Source: Nemertoderma westbladi (Eukaryota > Xenacoelomorpha > Nemertodermatida > Nemertodermatidae). Taken from it: a stretch of DNA of 38,893 nucleotides. The notes below the pieces were generated by a model. It was given only the letters and a program-made list of their open reading frames with translations, was not told where the DNA came from and searched no databases. The position numbers were made by a program, and so were the translations under genes. The stretch is from positions 1 through 38,893 of the forward strand of contig JAUCBJ010008039.1 of NCBI GenBank assembly GCA_032718475.1. The letters are read 5' to 3'. Below are positions 31,111 through 38,893 of this stretch, one piece after another. The first letter of the stretch is position 1, and each line of letters begins with the position of its first letter.

Positions 31111-31827
31111 GTTAGACAAAAACATTCCTATATTAGATTGATAATAAATTTATTTAATTACATGAATGGGGGGGGGGGGGGGACATACATTTTTATTAAT
31201 AAAAATCGCGATAAGTAGCAAGTTGGTGGTGATGATGGATGAAGTTATTGCTTTACTAAATACATGCTATTAACACAAAACAATTAAAAGTAGTTTTCCT
31301 GCGTTTATTGGAATTTATGAAACAATACTGACAATCAGAACAGCTAATTAAGGAGCAATAATTGCAATTTTGCAATATGTCATACTCATTTTTATTATAT
31401 ATGGTTGGGTCGAATTTCATACAATATAACTAAATCTCTGCAAATATAATACTCCAGAGCACTAAAAAATTATGGTTAATCAAATTTAAAAATAGACAGA
31501 GTCGTGAAGTTCTTACATATCGCACAGAATACTACAGAACACATTAATACAATAAACTATATGATATACTGCATGCAATGGTTGGAGGAGCGGCGTAGCC
31601 TATTATTGTAGCAAAACCTGAGTTAGTGGAGAACGCTGATAAGTTGACATTACGGTAATGTATAACAAAAACAAACACTAGTTTTACAAGAATTTGTGAG
31701 TGAAATTTATTAATTTCAGTAATATTGAGAGTGTTCAATTTGTATTAGGCCTTGGAAAGTTTGCTACCAATTTGATTAACAGTTAATACTAGTCTGTTTG
31801 TTTGTTTAGTCATTATAGGCCTGTATT
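31111..31827. other. start of the next intron, with a G15 run
   Basis: Non-coding. A run of 15 G at 31168-31182 follows a Leu/Asn-rich chance frame. No exon or repeat is recognised. Confidence 0.45.
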
Positions 31828-33558
31828 GTGTATTCCAGTTGTGGGTCAATACGTGGTGGCGTTGCATTCATATACAGACGGTCTGTTTTTAGAGATATAA
31901 ACTGTATATCTTCATATGATGACATTGTAGGGATAAATGCACGTCTCCATGATTACCCTCCACTTTACACAATCTTGAGCTGCTACTTCCCAGACTCCTC
32001 CAAGGACTTAATGTGTTTGAAACATTCATTGGTAGACTGACTTCGCTAGTGGACCTGTACGATACAGCCATACCAATCATCCTGGCTGATACAAAGTCAG
32101 ATCTTGGCAATCTCCAGGGGCCCAGACATAATAGGGTCAAGGCGATAAGGTGTCCGTCTAAACGATTTCCTTCATAGTCAAGACCTTATTGCTATCGACA
32201 CGTATTCATTGGGACCATTCATTGGACCCTGCATCAGCTTTCCTAGAGGCACAGGCGTATCGTACATAGAACACATCATAACTACTCAACATGTATTTGA
32301 GCAAGTTATCAAAGGCAGAGTGGCGGATGCTGATCTAGCACTCAACTCTGATCACGACCCCATTTTCACAGACTGTCAGTTTAGAACGGTCGCGGATCTG
32401 CCTACAAATCCATCTCAAAAACTGGCGAGCTCTAGACCTGTAAAAATCGCTTGGAATAAGGTACAGAGTCAACATAAAGAGAACTTTCAGCTGTTTCTTT
32501 TACTGTGGAAGCCTCAAAACGCCGTTAATTGGTCTGCAACAGAGTTAGGACAGTTTGCAAACACACTGGAAAACGCAATCTTAAAGGCAGCTGTAATCCA
32601 CCTCAAACATTGTCAGTTTTCTCATAAAACAAAGAACCACCGAATACAATCGTCTCTGCTTTGTAATTGCACGAAAACCTGCCAGAAAGAACCCAGCTGT
32701 GGTGGCAGGATGGAAGGTCTGACACTAGCTTATATAAGGAGCCATTTAGAGAGTCTCGTCATGCCACAAGTCGCTTGAAGAACTTTCTTTTAAAGAACAT
32801 GTTATCCAAGAGGTTGAGGCTCAATGCAAGCAAATTGTCTAGCAAGCCCAAGGAATTCTGGCGATTCGTCAAGGACAAATCTTCTTCTTCACCTCTGGCT
32901 CAGGAAATTATCAAGGAGGACTTAATCGACATAAACAAAGAAAATCCGGATGCTTCTACTAAACTGAAGTCTCTTCAGGCCAAATTTCAGTCCAAAGCTG
33001 ATGCTGCAACATGTCCAGTCATATCGAAGGCCACTGTTCACCATGCTATACATACACTCCATCTCACTTGGGAAATCTCCAGATGCAAATGGGGTCACAA
33101 TGGAGAACATTTTGTCACTTGATATGGACTTTATCACAGAGGAACTTGAGGATCTTATAAATACCTGCTTTAGTCTCGGTGAACTTCCATCTATGTTCGG
33201 CACAACTCTAACCACTAGCTTCTACAAGGGAAAAATCGACCAATTTTATCACCAAAATCGTATCATCCAATATCTACCGAATGGATATTTGGGAAAATCT
33301 TCGAGGGTGTTGTATTACATTACTGTCTACAGTCATTGGTCATCCCGAGCCTCTAAGTAGTTGCATACCAAAGGAAGATTAGTTCGGACATAATTATCGC
33401 AGCTGTTCTAGAATTTATTAATTATCAAAGATAATGCGGCCAATCTTTATACATCTCTAGATATCCAGAGCGCCTTCAATAAATTAGAGTATGACTTGCT
33501 TTTCCAGAACTATCAGAAATTATAAATCCCCATATCTGCCTTGCTCTTATAAGTTACT
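31828..33558 (+). pseudogene. LINE, part 1: endonuclease to RT motif A
   Basis: 31830-32200 gives the middle of an APE-type endonuclease (GGVAFIYRRS; CYFPDSSKD), with a stop at 32038-32040. 32209-32400 carries its end, with the SDHDPI catalytic box (near 32350). The linker continues in a second frame (32667-33120). RT begins with LGKSPDANGVTMEN (about 33067-33110) and the block INTCFSLGELP, and motif A LDIQSAFNKLEYDLLF (about 33456-33510) follows after more frameshifts and stops. The frame stops being LINE-like exactly at 33558, where another element is inserted; it resumes at 35321. Confidence 0.8.
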
Positions 33559-35313
33559 GTTACTGTGGCGGAGTTGTGTGAATGCGCACTGCACTGTAAG
33601 CATGGACTTGTGTGACTATATACACGGTAGAGTTCGATGTTTCTGTAGACTATAATTTGTATTGTTCACTGATAAATAAAATTGTTAACATAACTGAATA
33701 TAGAGCTGATGGTGAATAATTACTGTACTAATTGATTCTTAATGGCTACTAACTAGGGCTCGATCAAAGCTCCGGCCTCCTGCTCTGGCTCCGGCCATTT
33801 TGGCACCTCCGGCTTCTGCTCTGGCTCCGGTTAAAATATTGCCAGAGTTAATTTTCTAATAAAGTATTATATGTCGTGCATATTCTACTCTGGCCAATTA
33901 TTTACTGATTTACACTACACTGACATACTTATACTGTCAGACTGTAGTACAGCTTAAGCATCAAGCATACTGCAGTACTTACTTACAGTCACTGACTGAC
34001 TGACTGACTCTGTGCAGCTGAGTCATACAAACAGTCTGACAGCAGCACTACAGGACAGGACTCATCTACTGGTACAGTCTGCACGGCAGTGTGAACTTTT
34101 AAATGTTTCAGTTTGCAGGTACTGGCAGACCAGTAGCCTAATACTGTGTACTGCAGTACGGTAGCCTAATACAGTAATAGGACTATACAACACATCAACA
34201 CATACACCAAAACTGGTAATGGTACTGGTACTGGCAGACTGGCGGACTGGTACAGGTACCGGTATTGTAAAAAATTGTAAATGCTATGATTGTACACTGT
34301 CAACTGTACCACTCCAGGCCTTTACTGCTGTACTGGTAACTACTGCAGTTAATGCAGTTAGGTACTGTAGGTAATTGTTAGCCTCCTGTCCGTGTCCATC
34401 CATAAATGATAAATTAATTAGGCCAACTTTAATTGTAAATTGAAAATTCATAAATCTGTAAATTATGAAATTAATTAGGCCCAGCTACAAGCGATTGGTG
34501 AACGATAACGTACTATTTCTATATTAAGGTACTGAATTTTTTTTTAATTCGGTAAACCTAAGTAACTTAAGTAAAAGAACAAGTTGGGTTGAATCATCAA
34601 TTTTAATTCTAACTGATCAAGTTCTCTTTGTGCTGATACACACTGATTTCAAATATATGGGAGTCCCCAATGCACCAATATAAATAGATTCGCAATAATA
34701 ATAATCAAATGAGTTTTTATAATAATAAGCTTATAGTACAAATTATTTAGTCAGTCAGAATTTATTTAGATTTTAACCCCACAGAACTAGGTTTGATACC
34801 CGTCCTGTCTGGTCAGTCTAAAATTAGGCTGTCAACTAATATGTCCAATATCCGGGCCGGTTATCCATGTCCCTGCCATGGCTCTGCCTAGTGTCACCCA
34901 GGTCGAATCCTTTTCAGGCTCACCCTATGCTGACCGGCTCAGCTTGGGGCCCCTCCTTTGTGATGCCTAGTGTCACCCTAGCCTGAATCCTTTTCAGGCT
35001 TGTGCTAGGCTGAACGGTGCCACTCAGGCATTTGTCCCTTGGCAACCAGGAATTCTACCTGGAGCCAGATTGTACTTGAATTCTTGGAATTTGGGCCCCA
35101 TTAAAGCACTGAGAGAGGCGATTTTGTGTTTAGTCGTCATTAAAAATCGCTGTAACCATGTTATTTTTAACTTTTTATCGTTCCAAGTTTTTGCACACGG
35201 TGTCTGGGGCTTTTTGGAATATTTGTCCATTAGAGTTTATAATTTTTATATATACCCGGCACCAAATTTTGAAATAACACAAACACTCCAGTAGCTTTTG
35301 TCACTATGGTAAC
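33559..35313. mobile_element. 1.76 kb insertion with 7-bp target duplication
   Basis: AGTTACT occurs at 33552-33558 and again at 35314-35320. Removing the intervening DNA and one copy makes the LINE frame continue without interruption from L-A-L-I-S-Y into the block before RT motif B, which fixes the insertion ends precisely. The insert begins GTTACTGTGGCGG and ends CACTATGGTAAC; the ends pair as inverted repeats over GTTAC and, allowing transitions, about 12 bp. No transposase is visible. Inside are CTCCGGC/CTCTGGCTCC-rich duplicated sequence (33770-33832), GACT repeats near 33986-34010 and a 79-bp tandem duplication (34885-35040). Probably a non-autonomous DNA transposon. Confidence 0.8.
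34885..35040. repeat. 79-bp imperfect tandem duplication
   Basis: TGCCTAGTGTCACCC at 34885 and 34964; both copies continue through GAATCCTTTTCAGGCT and a CTRTGCTGA/CTAGGCTGA word. It lies within the 1.76 kb insertion. Confidence 0.75.
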
Positions 35314-36022
35314 AGTTACTACATCTGTACAACATCCCAACTAAAGTTCGACGACATCATTGATAAAGATTGCATAAAATTTGTATGTGGAATTAAACAA
35401 GGCTCACTGCCTGACTGCTATCACCGATCTTCTTCATTATATATATAGCCAAATCCATTTCCCCATTTCCAGGAAACAACAATTTTATTAGTATGTGGAT
35501 AGCTATGCTGGTATATGCGGATGACTTCCTTGTATTTGGCAGGACGCTGGCTGAGTTGGAGCGGACAATAGGTACACTGAATGCAGGTCTAGCCAAGGGT
35601 GAAACTAAAGTTCAAGGACTCTAAAACTAAATGGTCGTACTGCCCGGGTCTGAACCAACCAAAAGGATGCAATCAAACATTCCTTAAAATGAATGGCTCA
35701 CTAATTTTCGAAGATCCATTTGTTACTTTCTTGGGTTCCAAGATGCCTTACCTGAGCTCCTCATCTGCTGCAAAAGATGCGCACGCAACAGGCGATCTGT
35801 AGGATGTCTGTAGGATGGACAACATGTCACTGTAACTGCAATACTATTGGACATCTGTGGCACCTTGTGGCATTACCTACTATCATACATTCTACCAGAT
35901 ACTTAATTGTCTTCTGTGGATCAGATCAGGGAGAATAAGATTAGCTACCGGAAAGCTCTACACAGTATTCTGCACCTTGGCTCATATGTTGACAATGCCG
36001 TGATTTATTCCCTACTAGAATG
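35314..36022 (+). pseudogene. LINE, part 2: RT motifs B and C and C-terminal region
   Basis: Continues the LINE of 31828-33558. FVCGIKQGSL (about 35380-35409) is motif B; after one frameshift, PIFFIIYIAK and then LVYADDFLVFG (about 35509-35542), with an intact YADD, give motif C. The C-terminal part is scattered over frames to about 36022 (ALHSILHLGSYVDNAVIYSL). A third LINE abuts at about 36025. Confidence 0.75.
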
Positions 36023-36024
36023 CC

Positions 36025-38791
36025 GTCCCATCTCTAGTAAACTCTTCTTGAGTTATCCTCTGACGATTTATTGTCCGGGCCTGATATCCTACTATTAACA
36101 GAGACTTTCGCAACTAAGGAACCCGATCTACCGGGGTACTATACTTGGAGCATGGAGGCGACTAAACCCGCAGGAAGGGGAAGACCAATGGAGGGAATAA
36201 CAGTTGCAGCTAAACCTCACCTGAACCCGGAATTAGTTAGTAAATCAGGATCATTTGTAACAATTAATTCAGATGTTGGAGTTTTTATCTGCTGTTATTT
36301 CGACCCCGACACTAGTAGCGATGAGTTAGTGGACGGTGTTTATAAGGCGATCGAATCAGTTCCTGCTGGTTACAACGGACCAATTATATTAGGCGGTGAT
36401 TTTAACGCCAGAATGGACAAACAGAATTGCAAAGCGGATTGTCTCCAATATCTCATGGAAGAAAGTCACTATGGACTGGAACTGCAGAATGATTTAACTC
36501 AACCAACTTATTACTGCCATAATGGTTCTAGTCTTATAGATTTAATATTTGCAAATGTTAAGGTTTCCTCAATAGACTACCCGATAAATGGATTAAGGAA
36601 ACACATACCACTTAGAATGGAATGGGAGCTAAACGACCTTAGCAACCAACAATCTACGACCAAGGAAGATTCTCAAAGAAAAACTAAGAGAGAACTCAAC
36701 TTAAACAATCTGGAAGCGGACCCTAGGTTATACAACGCATTCAACTTCTTGGAATTTGAGCAGGATATTGACGCAGCCTACTTAAATATTGCAGAGGCAA
36801 TTAAAGATTCAGCCGTACCAATCATATTTTCTAAGGAATCAAACCCCTGGTTTGATGAGGAATGTTACAAACGACGTCAAGAAGTAATAACGCTTCACCA
36901 TAGGGCCAAAGTTGATCCAGCTGAACGCGAACTACTTTGTAGCACGAAACGATTATACAAAAACCTACTGAAGGGAAAACACGCAGCCTACCTAAAACTC
37001 CAAGAAGAAAAACTGATAGCTCGAGCCGAATCCGAGCCTTATAAATGGTGGCAGCAACGCAGAGCGGAACCACCTTGCCCAGTCCCACTGGCAGCATGGG
37101 AAAAACACTTCAGTGACCTACTATCAACAGCCACCCCACCTACCGAACCTCCATCGCAATCAGTCCCATACACTACCGTCGGTGAAGGAGAGGATCTTCC
37201 ATATAATGCTCCTTTTACTCCCGAGGAAGTGGAGGAAGAGTTTATGAAGAAACCAAGTCGGAAGTCCGGGGGACCCGACCGCCTCCCATACGAATTACTG
37301 AAAGCCGCACTCCCGCTAACTCTCTACTTTTGGGTAACGTTATTCAACATATGCTTCATTTCTATGCGCATTGTATCTACGTGGAAATCTTGTATATGTA
37401 AGGTGTTGTACAAAGGTAAAGGACCACGTAACGAACCAGATAACTACCGAGGCATTGCGTTGTTGTGCAATGCGTACAAGGTCTTAACTGGTCTCGTAGC
37501 TCGCCGCTTACGTGCCGCCTTCAGCCACCTGATACCCAGAGAACAATTTGGTTTCCTACCGGGAAGATCTACGGCACAACCCATTGAACAATTGCTCCAT
37601 GATATAAACTGTAACCTCGACCAACCAAGGAGACCCCTGTACGCATGCTTTGTGGATTTCAAGAAAGCATTCGATTCCGTTCCAAGACCTAAACTCATCG
37701 AGAAACTGCGCCGTTTATTTGGGCTCAAAGGAAGAATGCTGCGATTTATAGAAATACTACTATCGACCAATTACATACAAGTCTTCGATGGGTTGCGTAA
37801 AACCAAACCAATAAGCCAGCTGATCGGCCTATTACAGGGTGATACACTCAGTCCTTATTTATTTATACTATACATTGCGGATCTGGTAGATGCGCTCAAG
37901 CGGGCTGCCATTTTAGTAATATTACTGTTTGCCGACGATCTACTGTTTTACTCACACACCAGGGAAAGTCTACAAGCCGGCCTCAATGCTCTATCAGAGT
38001 GGGCGGCTCTGAATGGTCTCACAGTCAATTTAAAGAAAACTGCCGTGATCAAGTTTCGACGGGGAGGTAAACTTTGTAAAGCAGATGAGTTTTATTACAA
38101 CCAGCAACCTGTTATAATCCGAAACGCTTACACATATTTGGGTGTTACTTTCCAGCCAACGTTATCCTTTTCGACACACATTACAAATATCTGTTGTAAA
38201 TCTATAATGTCTATCCACAACATTACAAACCCGCGTTATCTTTCTCTGGCGACCGCTATAAAAGTATTCAACATAAAGATACGACCCATAATAACGTACA
38301 ACCTACATCTAATCTGGCCTCATCTGACTACCGCGAACCTCCATACAATTGACAGAGTAAAGACTAATTACCTAAAGAAAACCTTGGGCGTACACAAAAG
38401 CACATTGAATCGCCTTGTGATAGCTTTGTGCGGGGAGAACACTCTAGTCGAGGACATCATTTGTAATCTGCACCTAAACGATACGGCTGCCTTGATGGAA
38501 TATAGAGCAGATATCGTAACCAAGAAGTCGGAAATTCCGGTCGAGTTCTGGAGCAGCCCGGCATTCCAGAACCGAAAATGGACAGAACCTAACCAATCCG
38601 GTCGGCACGTAACAACACGGGTATCGGTCCACGGATTTCATCATAAGATCTGTGCGACAGATAAATTTCATGCCCCCAACCTGGAGAGCTGTGTATGTCT
38701 GCTGTGCGGAGACCCGGCCCCACTATACCACCTACTAACATGCAAGGAAAACTCGCGAACGCTAACCTCCTGGGCCTCTAATGATACGTAA
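36025..38791 (+). CDS. LINE endonuclease-reverse transcriptase, nearly complete
   Basis: An uninterrupted frame of at least 906 codons runs to TAA at 38789-38791. The TTG at 36071 is not a real start: the frame is open from 36041, and the element is 5' truncated within its endonuclease. Endonuclease: PDILLLTETF, GGDFNARMD and SLIDLIF, ending with RKHIPL where SDHxP is usual, so the Asp of that box is replaced while His is kept. A linker follows with a Trp-rich basic block. RT: NYRGIALL, FGFLPGRST, motif A FVDFKKAFDSVPR (about residue 527), motif B GLLQGDTLSP (about 588), motif C LLFADDLLFY (about 620), thumb. The C-terminal CLLCGDPAPLYHLLTC (about 876-892) is a C-x2-C-H-C zinc knuckle. Codon use is richer in GC than the flanks, as expected for a young copy. 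Confidence 0.92.
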
Positions 38792-38893
38792 TTTACCGAA
38801 CTCTTTTAACTCTTTAACGTTTTTACTTATTTATTTGATTTAATTAAATACCGTTTTTATCTACCATAATGCCAGTACCATGGCGCAATTAAA
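38792..38893. other. LINE 3' UTR, to window end
   Basis: About 100 bp of AT-rich sequence after the stop. The last 14 bases before AAA (CCATGGCGCAATTA) also occur at about 7177-7190, which could be a trace of another 3' end or coincidence. Confidence 0.5.

Noticed and set aside
31111-31218. Extension of the receptor exon through the G15 run
   Set aside because: The peptide after GAAGAG turns into Asn/Ile/Tyr-rich and poly-Gly sequence unlike any GABA-B receptor; a donor at 31111 fits better.
33559-33700. Solo LTR (TGTTACTGTGGCGG ... TGTTAACA)
   Set aside because: The 7-bp duplication and the exact resumption of the LINE frame show the insertion runs to 35313, so this is just its left end.
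34790-34815. tRNA B box (GGTTTGATACC)
   Set aside because: No matching A box or tRNA stems upstream at the right distance.

Overview
The window is eukaryotic, repeat-dense, AT-rich DNA with no operons or bacterial signals. It shows split exons with GT-AG boundaries, non-LTR and LTR retrotransposons, DNA-transposon termini, a tRNA-like SINE segment, several tandem arrays and many copies of the short palindromes TAGGCCTA and TACCGGTA in non-coding parts. This mix, plus two exons of a GABA-B-type receptor, suggests a metazoan, probably a marine invertebrate. I cannot fix the phylum.

Layout. 1-650: 3' end of an unrecognised open frame entering from the left edge. 650-3580: mostly featureless, with a possible minus-strand terminal exon at 3000-3341. 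3582-5903: a 2.3 kb element bounded by 217-bp near-perfect inverted repeats. 5904-6050 and 17444-17590: two identical 147-bp direct repeats with pseudoknot-like internal pairing. 6540-7703: possible spliced leader. 7704-15516: a large BEL/Pao retrotransposon (Gag, protease, RT, RNase H, integrase) with one frame break inside RT. 15517-17443: its 3' flank, with a 27-bp minisatellite and one LTR-like block. 17604-18178: a possible two-exon 3' gene end on the minus strand. 18653-20787: a possible TTAA-bounded (piggyBac-like) element. 21684-22125: LINE and SINE pieces. 22216-22362 and 30952-31110: two consecutive phase-0 exons of a GABA-B-receptor-like class C GPCR ligand-binding domain, separated by an 8.6 kb intron. 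That intron holds a 71-bp array, a decayed LINE (24340-25933), a 50-bp satellite (26416-29243) and another LINE scrap. 31828-36022: a second LINE, split by a 1.76 kb insertion with a 7-bp target duplication. About 36025-38791: a third LINE with an intact 906-codon endonuclease-RT frame.

The most unusual feature is in the receptor gene. The 5' splice site of the first exon has been copied with the last 52 bp of that exon into about 13 tandem 71-bp units. The 3' splice site at the other end of the same intron is also tandemly duplicated (39 bp). Using the downstream donors or the upstream acceptor would bring in a stop codon, so splice-site choice here looks like a natural experiment or a regulatory switch.
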